Shown: positions 26,136 through 35,054 of the stretch, one piece after another
How the letters are laid out: each line of letters starts with the position of its first letter
How positions within the stretch are numbered: the stretch's first letter is position 1
Assembly (NCBI GenBank): GCA_027487815.1
Contig: JAIYCW010000055.1
Span: 1 to 64,000 of the forward strand
Length of the DNA: 64,000 nucleotides
Origin: Burkholderiales bacterium
Lineage (GTDB): Bacteria; Pseudomonadota; Gammaproteobacteria; Burkholderiales; Burkholderiaceae_E
Direction: 5' to 3'
Translations under genes and position numbers: made by a program
The notes under the pieces: generated by a model
What the model saw: only the letters and a program-made list of their open reading frames with translations
Told to the model about the DNA's origin: nothing
The model's database searches: none

Positions 26136-26629
26136 GGCGCTGTGATTTTTGGGGCGCGCGGCGGGACCGGAACAATCACCAGCCGCGTGCCTGCGGCAAT
26201 ATCGTACAGGGTGCGTGACTGCTTATCGACGAGTGCCCAGGCGGCAGGGATCAACCCCAAAGCCAGCCAGCCAAGGCCGGCATAGTGGGCCAAGGCCAGC
26301 ACTCCCAGCATGAATAAACAAATCACCGCATAGCGAACTGTGGCGCGCAGTGGAGTGATCGGTTTTTGGTGTGTGTCGTGAAGCATGACTTCAACCGTTT
26401 TCATCGGCAAAGTGCGGCGCCCTGCGCTCCAGAAGTAAACAAAGTACACGCCAATCACTGCACAGATGAAGATTTGATATCCGAGTGCTTTTGCCCCTGG
26501 CTGGCCTTTGAACTGGGTCAAACTCGAATAGGCGTAGGCAAAAAAGAACCACACCCCGAACAGGATGATGCTCTCATAGGTCATGCTCATGAAGCGGCGC
26601 CAAAAGCGCGCAGGGGCGAACTCATTCAT
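26132..26629 (-). CDS. RDD family membrane protein
   Basis: The 165-residue protein has three to four hydrophobic segments (about 15-38, 47-68, 105-130). The N-terminal Arg-rich FWRRFMSMTYESIILFGVWFFFAYA is characteristic of the RDD family. Some RDD proteins take part in ion or osmolyte transport; function is unknown here. It is the last gene of a minus-strand cluster behind the sigma factor, DUF3619 and DUF3106 genes, 9 bases downstream of DUF3106. Confidence 0.88.
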   Translation of the reverse strand: MNEFAPARFWRRFMSMTYESIILFGVWFFFAYAYSSLTQFKGQPGAKALGYQIFICAVIGVYFVYFWSAGRRTLPMKTVEVMLHDTHQKPITPLRATVRYAVICLFMLGVLALAHYAGLGWLALGLIPAAWALVDKQSRTLYDIAAGTRLVIVPVPPRAPKITAP

Positions 26630-26638
26630 GGCCAGATT

Positions 26639-27409
26639 TTACTGGCGTTCGGTGTTCGAGGAACTTCCTGGGGGCATTGTGGCGGACCCGGGAGCTACTG
26701 CACCAGTAGTTGAGCCAGGTGCCGGGGCTGGGGTCGGTGCCGGATCAACCGCAAGCACGCGGACCGTCTCGGCTGGCAGCTCGGCTGGGGAGGGCTCGGG
26801 TTGGGCGAGCACCGGCTTTGCACTGCGCGAAGGCTTGCGAGTCACAGCGCTAAGTGCAGGGCTCATCGGCTGAGCCGCCTCTTTGGCTAAGGCCGTGCGC
26901 GAACCAGCGTGTTTTGCGGCAGTGTTGGAGGTGGATCCGTTAGAACGCAAAACTTGCTGTTGCTCTGGGGTCAGGGTTTGATAACTCTCCCATTGCGCAA
27001 CGCGTTGCTCGGACGGCAGTGATTTTGCCAGCCGATAGTTTTGCCGCGCCAGGCGCCTTTGATCCGGAGAAAGTTTGGCCCATTCCACGATACGGCCCTG
27101 AGCCTTCGCACGTTCGTCTTGCGACATGTTCGGAACCCGGTTCGCGAGGCTCACCCAAGCGCGTTTTTCCTCAGCAGGCAGTGTGTTCCACTGATCGGCA
27201 AACGGGGCCAGGAGCTGTTGCTGGTCGGCTCTCAGATCCTTCCACAGTGGCTGGCCAAGGCTTGGAATAACTCGGCTGACCGGCTGCTGGGCTTGGATCG
27301 GTTGAGCAGCCAGCAGCGCCAGGCAACCCAACACGCAAGCGGCCAGGATGCTTTGGCCCAAATGCCTTTGCATCCTTGTTACACCGCGAATTGCCTGGGC
27401 CCAGCTCAT
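26639..27409 (-). CDS. DUF3106 domain exported protein
   Basis: The 256-residue protein has a signal-like hydrophobic segment at about residues 20-41 ending in QPIQAQQ. A helical region with repeated short motifs follows (LRADQQQLLAPFADQWNTLPAEEKRAWVSLANRVPNMS, LSPDQRRLARQNY, LTPEQQQVLRSNG), as in DUF3106. The C-terminal 100 residues are Pro/Ala/Ser-rich and probably disordered. Function is unknown; a periplasmic location is inferred. The start is 2 bases after the DUF3619 stop, so the genes are coupled. The conserved linkage to a sigma factor suggests a role in the same envelope-related response. Confidence 0.85.
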   Translation of the reverse strand: MSWAQAIRGVTRMQRHLGQSILAACVLGCLALLAAQPIQAQQPVSRVIPSLGQPLWKDLRADQQQLLAPFADQWNTLPAEEKRAWVSLANRVPNMSQDERAKAQGRIVEWAKLSPDQRRLARQNYRLAKSLPSEQRVAQWESYQTLTPEQQQVLRSNGSTSNTAAKHAGSRTALAKEAAQPMSPALSAVTRKPSRSAKPVLAQPEPSPAELPAETVRVLAVDPAPTPAPAPGSTTGAVAPGSATMPPGSSSNTERQ

Positions 27410-27411
27410 GC

Positions 27412-27819
27412 CTACTCGCGATTGTTCTTGATAAACACGCCAAAGCCCTTGTCGGCATAGGCCTCAATCGGGACTTCATCAACCAGCATGGCTTCATCAA
27501 GATCGGCTGTCTCAGCCGCTTTTTCAAAGTCATCCCAAACACTGATCGAATAGAGTCCCACCGCAATCAGGACAATCGGGAGCAAAGAAAGGGCCTTGAG
27601 CCACCAACTCGGACGATCCTCGCCGCCCATTGCAATCGCCGCTTGCCCGGTTGACTGCCCCGGGGCGGCGGAGGTGATTTGCAGTGTGACCGATCGTTGT
27701 GCCAAAGCAACGGCTTGGAGCCTGGCTTGGTCGAGCCGATGTGTGACGCGATAGGGCAGATGGTCACTGCCTTCTTGGAGATGCGCTACGAGACGCTGAG
27801 GAAAGGAATCTTGTTTCAT
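27412..27819 (-). CDS. DUF3619 family protein, candidate anti-sigma factor
   Basis: The 135-residue protein starts at MKQDSFPQRLVAHL (ATG at 27819), overlapping the sigma-factor stop by four bases. A cytoplasmic N-terminal part (about 1-65, with YRVTHRLDQARLQAVALAQ) is followed by one transmembrane helix (LKALSLLPIVLIAVGLYSI) and an acidic periplasmic tail. Single-pass topology and coupling directly behind a sigma-factor gene are the usual marks of a membrane anti-sigma factor, but no zinc-binding anti-sigma motif is visible, so this is an inference. A longer in-frame start would lie within the sigma gene. Confidence 0.8.
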   Translation of the reverse strand: MKQDSFPQRLVAHLQEGSDHLPYRVTHRLDQARLQAVALAQRSVTLQITSAAPGQSTGQAAIAMGGEDRPSWWLKALSLLPIVLIAVGLYSISVWDDFEKAAETADLDEAMLVDEVPIEAYADKGFGVFIKNNRE

Positions 27820-28385
27820 AATGTAATGCCTTGGGCTTTGAGAGCAGCAGCCAGAGTGTGGGTCGCTCTGGAGCAGTGAGTTTTTACACTGCCCTCCGAA
27901 CACCCCATTGCTGCAGCGGTTTCGGCCACGTCAAGCTCCTCCCAGTAACGCAGCAGGAAGGCTTCTCGTTGACGGCGCGGCAATTTGTTGATTTCCGTCT
28001 CGATTCTGCCCAAAATCTGCTCCCGAGAGACCTTGGTTTCAGTACTTTCGGCCCGCTCCGAACCCGACTCGAGTTCCAGCGTTTCCAGCGGGTCACTTTC
28101 CCCGCCATCATCATGATCCGGCATCAGGTGCGAGAGCACCGTTGTCCAGGTGTTTCTAACTTTCTGGCGCCGAAAATAGTCGGTGACCAGATTCTGCTGG
28201 ATCCTCGTGTAAAGCAAGGGAAGCTCCGCAGCAGGGCGATCCGAGTATTTCTCGGCCAGCTTCATCATCGCATCCTGCACGATGTCAAGGGCAGCATCTT
28301 CATCGCGCACGGCAAACATCGCCTGCTTAAAGGCGCGTCGCTGGGTCGATTCAAGAAAGTCCGAAAGTTCCTGGGCTGATGCCAT
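27816..28385 (-). CDS. RNA polymerase sigma factor, ECF/sigma-70 family
   Basis: The protein has 189 residues from MASAQELSDFL. Region 2 (RAFKQAMFAVRDEDAALDIVQDAMMKLAEKY, LLYTRIQQNLVTDYFRRQKVRN) and region 4 (INKLPRRQREAFLLRYWEELDVAETAAAMGCSEGSVKTHCSRATHTLAAAL) are clear, joined by an acidic linker with a run of Asp/Glu. An 85-residue in-frame extension upstream is rejected because it runs across the divergent ilvB leader and is not protein-like. It is first in the cluster sigma-DUF3619-DUF3106-RDD and probably controls it. The signal sensed is unknown. Confidence 0.93.
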   Translation of the reverse strand: MASAQELSDFLESTQRRAFKQAMFAVRDEDAALDIVQDAMMKLAEKYSDRPAAELPLLYTRIQQNLVTDYFRRQKVRNTWTTVLSHLMPDHDDGGESDPLETLELESGSERAESTETKVSREQILGRIETEINKLPRRQREAFLLRYWEELDVAETAAAMGCSEGSVKTHCSRATHTLAAALKAQGITL

Positions 28386-28432
28386 GGGCTCACAACAAAA
28401 CCCCGTGATCCTACCATCGTGGCGCGGCGAGC

Positions 28433-28462
28433 TTGACCAGCCCCAGCTGTAACAAGTATGCT
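28433..28462 (+). promoter_or_regulatory. candidate promoter and leader of ilvB
   Basis: TTGACC (28433-28438) and TATGCT (28457-28462) are separated by 18 bases, a fair sigma-70 match. The resulting leader of about 170 bases (to 28638) contains the short inverted repeats GACC-ATCA-GGTC (28547-28558) and GGTCC-T-GGACC (28555-28565), which share bases and exclude each other. No clear leader peptide rich in Leu, Ile or Val is seen, so classic attenuation is not supported. Confidence 0.45.
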
Positions 28463-28638
28463 TCGCGGCCGCTACGGAGCTTTTAAAGGACGTGGCGCCA
28501 AAGGGGGAGTGCCATTCCAAGAGGATGGTTGCTCCAAATCCAATCAGACCATCAGGTCCTGGACCAATGTCTGTGTCGACGCGAGTGCGTTGGTGCCGGC
28601 GGCCGGGCTCCCTGAATCTAGTTGAGGATGTCAACAGC

Positions 28639-30363
28639 ATGGAATTGACCGGCGCAGAGATCGTCGTGCGTTGCCTTCAGGAAGAAGGCGTAAAGCATCT
28701 ATTTGGCTACCCAGGTGGCGCTGTGCTTTATATCTACGACGAAATATACAAACAAGACAAATTCGAGCACATCTTGGTGCGTCATGAGCAGGCAGCTGTT
28801 CATGCGGCTGACGCCTATGCGCGCAGCACTGAGCAAGTGGGCGTGTGCATCGTTACCAGTGGGCCGGGCGTTACCAACGCTGTCACTGGCATCGCGACAG
28901 CCTACATGGATTCGATCCCCATGGTCATCATCAGTGGCCAGGTGCCGAGCCATGCGATTGGCCAGGATGCCTTTCAGGAGTGCGATACGGTGGGGATCAC
29001 CCGGCCGTGCGTGAAGCACAACTTCCTGGTGAAAAACGTCAAGGATCTGGCTGAAACGATGAAAAAAGCGTTTCACATCGCCGCGACCGGACGCCCAGGG
29101 CCCGTGCTGGTGGATATCCCGAAGGACATCACGCGCGACAAGTGCAAGTTTGAATATCCGAAGTCAGTGGCGATGCGCTCCTATAACCCGGTGGTTAAAG
29201 GGCATCAGGGCCAGCTCAAGAAAGCGGTTCAGCTATTGCTCGGTGCTCAGCGCCCGATGATTTACACCGGTGGCGGCGTTATCCTGGCCAACGCATCGAC
29301 CGAGCTCAACGAGTTCGTGGACTTGCTGGGCTACCCCTGCACCAACACGCTGATGGGTTTGGGTGGCTATAAAGCCAGTGATCCGAAGTTCGTCGGTATG
29401 CTGGGTATGCACGGGACTTATGAGGCCAACAACGCGATGCAGAATTGCGATGTGTTGGTGGCCATTGGCGCGCGCTTTGATGACCGCGTGATCGGTAACC
29501 CAAAGCATTTCGCACAAAATCCGCGCAAGATCATTCATGTGGATATTGATCCCTCATCGATCTCCAAGCGCGTGAAGGTCGATGTGCCGATCGTGGGCGA
29601 GATCAAGGAAACCTTGCGCGATCTGTTGTCCGCTGTCCGTGAAGCCATGGCGGCTGGCACCAAGCCGGATGGCACAGCCCTTAATGCGTGGTGGGCGCAA
29701 ATCAATGAATGGCGCAAGCGCGATTGCCTGTCTTATGACCGCAAAGCAAAAACCATCAAGCCTCAGTTCGCGGTGGAAAAGCTCTGGGAGATCACCCATG
29801 GCGATGCCTTTGTGACCTCCGACGTCGGGCAGCATCAGATGTTTGCCGCCCAGTTTTACCGCTTCGATAAGCCACGCCGCTGGATCAACAGCGGCGGCTT
29901 GGGCACAATGGGTGTGGGCCTGCCTTATGCGATGGGTGTATTGCTCGCGCACCCTGGCGCCAAGGTGGCCTGCGTGACAGGTGAGGGCTCGATACAAATG
30001 TGTATCCAGGAGCTTTCCACCTGCAAGCAGTACAACCTGCCGGTGAAGATCATCAATCTGAACAATCGCTACCTGGGCATGGTGCGCCAGTGGCAGCAGA
30101 TCGAATACGGCAAGCGCTACTCCGAGTCATATATGGATGCGCTGCCTGACTTCGTGGCGCTCGCTGAGGCCTATGGACACGTGGGGATGCAAATCACCCG
30201 TCCGGAAGATGTTGCCCCGGCGCTTGAAAAAGCGTTTTATGGCGAATGGAAGGATCGGCTGGTGTTTCTGGACATCATTACCGATCAGGAAGAAAACGTC
30301 TGGCCGATGGTGCAGGCTGGCAAAGGGCTGACCGACATGATCGTCAGCGCCGAAGAGCTGTAA
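28639..30363 (+). CDS. ilvB: acetolactate synthase large subunit
   Basis: The 574-residue ThDP enzyme condenses pyruvate to acetolactate (or makes acetohydroxybutyrate) for valine, leucine and isoleucine synthesis. Motifs are FGYPGGAVLYIYDEIY, HEQAAVHAADAYARSTEQVGVCIVTSGPG, IYTGGGVILANA, and the ThDP-binding region ACVTGEGSIQMCIQELSTCKQYNLPVKIINLNNRYLGMVRQWQ. The ATG at 28639 follows GAGGA by 10 bases and gives the standard length; the frame stays open for 49 codons upstream, but that segment is not family-like. ilvN follows after 10 bases. Confidence 0.97.
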   Translation: MELTGAEIVVRCLQEEGVKHLFGYPGGAVLYIYDEIYKQDKFEHILVRHEQAAVHAADAYARSTEQVGVCIVTSGPGVTNAVTGIATAYMDSIPMVIISGQVPSHAIGQDAFQECDTVGITRPCVKHNFLVKNVKDLAETMKKAFHIAATGRPGPVLVDIPKDITRDKCKFEYPKSVAMRSYNPVVKGHQGQLKKAVQLLLGAQRPMIYTGGGVILANASTELNEFVDLLGYPCTNTLMGLGGYKASDPKFVGMLGMHGTYEANNAMQNCDVLVAIGARFDDRVIGNPKHFAQNPRKIIHVDIDPSSISKRVKVDVPIVGEIKETLRDLLSAVREAMAAGTKPDGTALNAWWAQINEWRKRDCLSYDRKAKTIKPQFAVEKLWEITHGDAFVTSDVGQHQMFAAQFYRFDKPRRWINSGGLGTMGVGLPYAMGVLLAHPGAKVACVTGEGSIQMCIQELSTCKQYNLPVKIINLNNRYLGMVRQWQQIEYGKRYSESYMDALPDFVALAEAYGHVGMQITRPEDVAPALEKAFYGEWKDRLVFLDIITDQEENVWPMVQAGKGLTDMIVSAEEL

Positions 30364-30373
30364 GGAGAGCACC

Positions 30374-30865
30374 ATGAGACATATTATTTCTGTGTTGCTC
30401 GAAAACGAAGCTGGCGCGCTTTCCCGGGTGGTGGGTTTGTTTTCCGCGCGGGCCTACAACATTGAGACCCTGACTGTTGCGCCCACTGAGGATCCTTCGC
30501 TTTCACGCATGACGATTGTCACCAGCGGATCGGACGACATCATCGAGCAAATCACCAAGCACCTGAACCGGCTGATCGAAGTCGTCAAGGTGGTGGACTT
30601 GATCGAAGCGCCCTACATCGAACGCGAACTCATGCTGATCAAGGTGCGGGCGGTTGGCAAAGAGCGTGAAGAGATCAAGCGTATGGCCGATATTTTCCGC
30701 GGCCGGATCATTGATGTGACAGACAAAACCTACACCCTCGAGCTCACCGGCAATGGCCAAAAGCTTGATGCCTTTATCGAAGCCCTCGATCGCACAGCGA
30801 TTCTGGAAACTGTGCGCACTGGCGCTTCGGGCATTGCCCGGGGCGAGCGGGTGCTGCGCGTCTGA
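30374..30865 (+). CDS. ilvN: acetolactate synthase small subunit
   Basis: The 163-residue regulatory subunit of acetolactate synthase starts with MRHIISVLLENEAGALSRVVGLFSARAYNIETLTVAPTEDPSLSRMT, an ACT domain that confers valine inhibition. The second, C-terminal ACT-like part follows (ELMLIKVRAVGKEREEIKRMADIFRGRIID). TAAGGAGAG serves as stop of ilvB and ribosome-binding site. It sits between ilvB and ilvC, 52 bases before ilvC. Confidence 0.97.
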   Translation: MRHIISVLLENEAGALSRVVGLFSARAYNIETLTVAPTEDPSLSRMTIVTSGSDDIIEQITKHLNRLIEVVKVVDLIEAPYIERELMLIKVRAVGKEREEIKRMADIFRGRIIDVTDKTYTLELTGNGQKLDAFIEALDRTAILETVRTGASGIARGERVLRV

Positions 30866-30908
30866 GTGAATCAGCGCGCCTGAACCCTGTGATTATTTTT
30901 CTCTTTAG

Positions 30909-31934
<1,026 letters not shown>

Positions 31935-31994
31935 TCACGCTTCTTTGCAGCGGCGCCGGGTGATACTGGCCCGTGTGATGATTCGCTGTTTAGC

Positions 31995-32036
31995 AGGGCA
32001 CAGAAGCTTTTGAGGGTTCTGTGCCCTGAGTGTTTT
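31995..32036 (+). terminator. strong hairpin after ilvC
   Basis: AGGGCACAGAA (31995-32005) pairs perfectly with TTCTGTGCCCT (32017-32027), an 11-pair stem with an 11-base loop, followed by GAGTGTTTTA. It lies between the ilvC stop and the next ATG and probably ends the ilv transcript, although the T run begins a few bases late. Confidence 0.7.
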
Positions 32037-32049
32037 ATCATCCTCGATT

Positions 32050-32943
32050 ATGACTATCGTAACTGCAGCGGCCGCTCCGGCCACCGTCCCCTCCACCGCT
32101 TTGCCAGCGCAGTGGCAAGACTGGATTGCCAATAACATTGTGCAGGGCTGTATCGATGTGGATATGGTCAGGGTGATGGTGGAAAACGGCTTCGAGCCAG
32201 TGTTCTCGGCGCATGCGATCAGCGTGGTGCGCGCCATGACCGAGCGGGTGCGCCAGCAAGTGCCCGGGATGCTCACCGACTATCAGGCGGATGCGATTCG
32301 CTTGCCCTCGTCGGGGCGTGTTCGCGCGGCTGACCGCGAGGTGCAGATCGGATTTGTGCTGCGCAATCCCAATGTGGCTTTGATTGAGAACCTGTTGAGC
32401 GATGATGAATGCGCCAAGATGATTCAGCTCTCGGCAGGCAAGCTGCGTCGCTCGGAGGTGGTCGCTACAGAGCAGGCCGGGTATGAGGTCAGCCAGGTGC
32501 GCACCAGCGACGGCACCCATTTTCAGCGCGGTGAAAATGCTCTGGTGACCCGAATCGAGGCACGGCTTGCGGCGCTGTGCGGTGTGCCGATTGAGCATGG
32601 TGAGCCTTTGCAAATCCTGCATTACCAGCCCGGCGGGCGCTATCTGCCGCATCACGATTACTTCGAATCCGATCAGATCGGCGGCCAGGCCAGCCTTCAG
32701 CAAGGCGGGCAGCGCATCATCACGGTGGTGACCTATCTGAACGATGTGCCCGAGGGCGGCGACACGACCTTTCCCGAGCTGGAGCTCGCCATCAAACCCA
32801 GGCGCGGGTGTGCGGTGTACTTTGAGTATCACAATCACGCCGGTCAGGTGGATCCTCGCTGTTTGCATGCGGGAGAGCCCGTGATACGCGGGGAGAAGTG
32901 GATTGCTACCAAGTGGATTCGTAAACACCCCTATCATGGATAA
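32050..32943 (+). CDS. 2-oxoglutarate/Fe(II)-dependent oxygenase, prolyl 4-hydroxylase type
   Basis: The 297-residue protein has a helical N-terminal part (to about 100) and a double-stranded beta-helix oxygenase domain. Iron ligands are His201 and Asp203 in LPHHDYF and the distal His273 in CLHAGEPV; Lys283 is placed to bind 2-oxoglutarate. The HxD...H...K pattern and VTYLNDVPEGGDTTFPEL are those of the P4Hc family that hydroxylates proline in proteins or peptides. The substrate is unknown. It stands between ilvC and pssA, separated by the ilv terminator. A CAAGCC-AACG-GGCTTG hairpin (32947-32962) without a T run lies just after its stop. Confidence 0.92.
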   Translation: MTIVTAAAAPATVPSTALPAQWQDWIANNIVQGCIDVDMVRVMVENGFEPVFSAHAISVVRAMTERVRQQVPGMLTDYQADAIRLPSSGRVRAADREVQIGFVLRNPNVALIENLLSDDECAKMIQLSAGKLRRSEVVATEQAGYEVSQVRTSDGTHFQRGENALVTRIEARLAALCGVPIEHGEPLQILHYQPGGRYLPHHDYFESDQIGGQASLQQGGQRIITVVTYLNDVPEGGDTTFPELELAIKPRRGCAVYFEYHNHAGQVDPRCLHAGEPVIRGEKWIATKWIRKHPYHG

Positions 32944-33024
32944 TCACAAGCCAACGGGCTTGCCTTCCATCCGCTTGCTCACCAGGCTTACCTTGCGCTC
33001 ATTTCGTTTCCAACAGGCTCTTTC

Positions 33025-33891
33025 ATGACTCCAGATCCCGGTCCGGCACCCCGTAAACGTCGCCTGCGTCCATTGCGGGTCCGGAGGGTTGAGCATGCTG
33101 CGCATCAGAATGGAAGTGTTGCACCGGTGGCTTCGGTGCGGCGCAGCCGCGGTATCTATCTATTGCCCAATCTGTTTACGCTTGCGGCCTTGTTTTGCGG
33201 GTTCTTCGCCATTGTGCAGGCGATGAACCAGCGCTTTGAGATTGCTGCGATTGCCACCTTTCTGGCGATGGTGCTCGATGGCCTGGATGGACGCGTCGCG
33301 CGGATGACCAATACTCAAAGCGCGTTTGGCGAACAGTTCGACAGCCTCTCGGATATGGTGTCTTTCGGCGTGGCTCCCGCCTTGATCATGTATGAGTGGA
33401 CGCTCTTCAGTCTGGGCAAGTGGGGCTGGCTCGCTGCGTTCATCTATTGCGCTGGCGCAGCACTTCGGCTTGCGCGTTTTAATGCCAATATCGGTGTGGT
33501 TGATAAGCGTTTCTTCCAGGGCATGCCCAGCCCGGCGGCCGCTGCATTGGTGGTGGGTCTGGTGTGGGTTGTCACGGACCTGCGAGCGACCAAATGGATC
33601 GAATACACCGCTGAAGATTTGCGGTGGTGGGCCTTCGTACTCACCATATACGCCGGCCTGACGATGGTGTCGAATGCGCCTTTTTACAGCTTTAAAACCT
33701 TCAACCTTAAACGCTCGGTGCCTTTCATCGTGATGCTCGCGATGATGGCTGTGTTTGTGCTGATTTCCGCAGATCCGCCCATGGTGCTTTTTGGTCTGTT
33801 TATTGCCTATGGCCTGTCGGGTTGGGTGTTATGGACCTATCGAATGGCGCGAGGTGAGAAGGCGCCATGGTCGAACAAACCCAGCGCCTAA
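33025..33891 (+). CDS. pssA: CDP-diacylglycerol--serine O-phosphatidyltransferase
   Basis: The 288-residue integral membrane enzyme makes phosphatidylserine. The CDP-alcohol phosphotransferase motif DG-x2-GR-x8-G-x3-D-x3-D lies at about residues 85-110 (DGLDGRVARMTNTQSAFGEQFDSLSD). A basic N-terminus (KRRRLRPLRVRRVEHA) precedes the helices NLFTLAALFCGFFAIVQAM and later ones, around six to eight in total. The usual partner psd (decarboxylase) is often adjacent in related genomes but is absent here. The 3' end overlaps the convergent MFS gene by four bases. Confidence 0.95.
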   Translation: MTPDPGPAPRKRRLRPLRVRRVEHAAHQNGSVAPVASVRRSRGIYLLPNLFTLAALFCGFFAIVQAMNQRFEIAAIATFLAMVLDGLDGRVARMTNTQSAFGEQFDSLSDMVSFGVAPALIMYEWTLFSLGKWGWLAAFIYCAGAALRLARFNANIGVVDKRFFQGMPSPAAAALVVGLVWVVTDLRATKWIEYTAEDLRWWAFVLTIYAGLTMVSNAPFYSFKTFNLKRSVPFIVMLAMMAVFVLISADPPMVLFGLFIAYGLSGWVLWTYRMARGEKAPWSNKPSA

Positions 33892-35054
33892 CGCGCGCGC
33901 TGCAGCAATACAATGGCCGACCCGGAAAGCAGCACGGCCGCTGCAGCCAGCATGGCCGTATTAAGCCCATAACGGTCAGCTAATCCACCAGCCAGGACCG
34001 GACCCGCAGCTTGGCCAATCGCAAAGATCATGGTGAACAGGTTCATGCACTTGGCCCATTGCGCGGGGGGCAGGGAAAGCCTGACCAGAGCCATCACCGA
34101 GCCCGGCACCATGAAAAATGATCCGCCCACAAGTAGTGCTGAGATGATCAGCGCTGCAAGCTCGCCGGAGATCAGCGGGACAACAGTACCCAACGCGGTG
34201 CAAAGCGACGCGCTCGCAAAGGTGGTGGCAGGCCACCATCGGGCCATCGGTTGGCGCCACAGCCAACCTGACGCGGTGACTGCCAAACCCAGGATGACCC
34301 ACACCCCCATCGACCAGGTCACGCCCAATTGCTTCTCCCGCATCCAGGCCACCACAAAGGTGAGATACACGATATAGCCGACACCAAACAGAAAGTAGGC
34401 GATCAATGCCGGTGTGAAGGGGCGCCAGGCAATCGGCTGACTGGAGATCTCGCTGGTTTTTCCACCAATCTCGCGTGCCATCTTGGCAGGCCACACCGCC
34501 AAGGCAAGGCCGGCCAGCCCAAGCACCATCCAGCCAGTCGGCCATCCCCAGTGTCCGTCGAGCACAGGCAGGAGCAAGCCCCCGCTTAGCGCAATGCCTA
34601 GCCCGCCACCCGCGTAATAGATTGCAATGGCGGCTGCGGCATCATCTTTATTGTCTGGAAACCTGGCGGCAATTAATGCGCCTCCGCATGAAAACACCCA
34701 CGCTGAGCCAATGCCGGCGAGCAAGCGCCACAGCATCATCCACCACAGGTCCGTGGTCAGGCCACACAAGCCCAGGGTGAGTACTGTGGTGGCAAGACCG
34801 CCAATAAAAAGTGTGGCGGGGCGCCGGTAGGCCAACAGCCACATGCCAGCCAATGCACCCAGGCCATAGCCCAGCGAATTGGCGGTGTTGAGCCAGCCTG
34901 CGAGCGCATAGTCCCAGCGCAAATCATCACGCATCACCGGCAGCAAAATTGCATAGGCAAACCGGCCAAAGCCGTTGACCACAGCGATTGCGCTTGCAAA
35001 CACCAATGCGCTCCACAGCGCTCCGGGCGCCCGGAGTAGTCCGGGGCTAGACAA
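33888..35054 (-). CDS. MFS transporter, YbfB/YjiJ family
   Basis: The 388-residue protein has about 12 membrane segments. The opening LVFASAIAVVNGFGRFAYAILLPVMRDDLRWDYALAGWLNTANSLGYGLGAL is typical of the YbfB/YjiJ group of the major facilitator superfamily. The substrate is unknown. The start codon is immediately after the stop of the RND outer-membrane gene (no intervening base), so it is very likely the fourth gene of that efflux operon. Its 3' end overlaps pssA. Confidence 0.88.
   Translation of the reverse strand: MSSPGLLRAPGALWSALVFASAIAVVNGFGRFAYAILLPVMRDDLRWDYALAGWLNTANSLGYGLGALAGMWLLAYRRPATLFIGGLATTVLTLGLCGLTTDLWWMMLWRLLAGIGSAWVFSCGGALIAARFPDNKDDAAAAIAIYYAGGGLGIALSGGLLLPVLDGHWGWPTGWMVLGLAGLALAVWPAKMAREIGGKTSEISSQPIAWRPFTPALIAYFLFGVGYIVYLTFVVAWMREKQLGVTWSMGVWVILGLAVTASGWLWRQPMARWWPATTFASASLCTALGTVVPLISGELAALIISALLVGGSFFMVPGSVMALVRLSLPPAQWAKCMNLFTMIFAIGQAAGPVLAGGLADRYGLNTAMLAAAAVLLSGSAIVLLQRAR

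Noticed and set aside
28492-28638. 49-codon N-terminal extension of ilvB
   Set aside because: Pro/Arg-rich and unlike IlvB; the ATG at 28639 has a ribosome-binding site and gives the normal length.
28386-28640. N-terminal extension of the sigma factor (85 residues)
   Set aside because: The extension covers the divergent ilvB leader and lacks sigma-like sequence; the ATG at 28385 begins the family-like protein.
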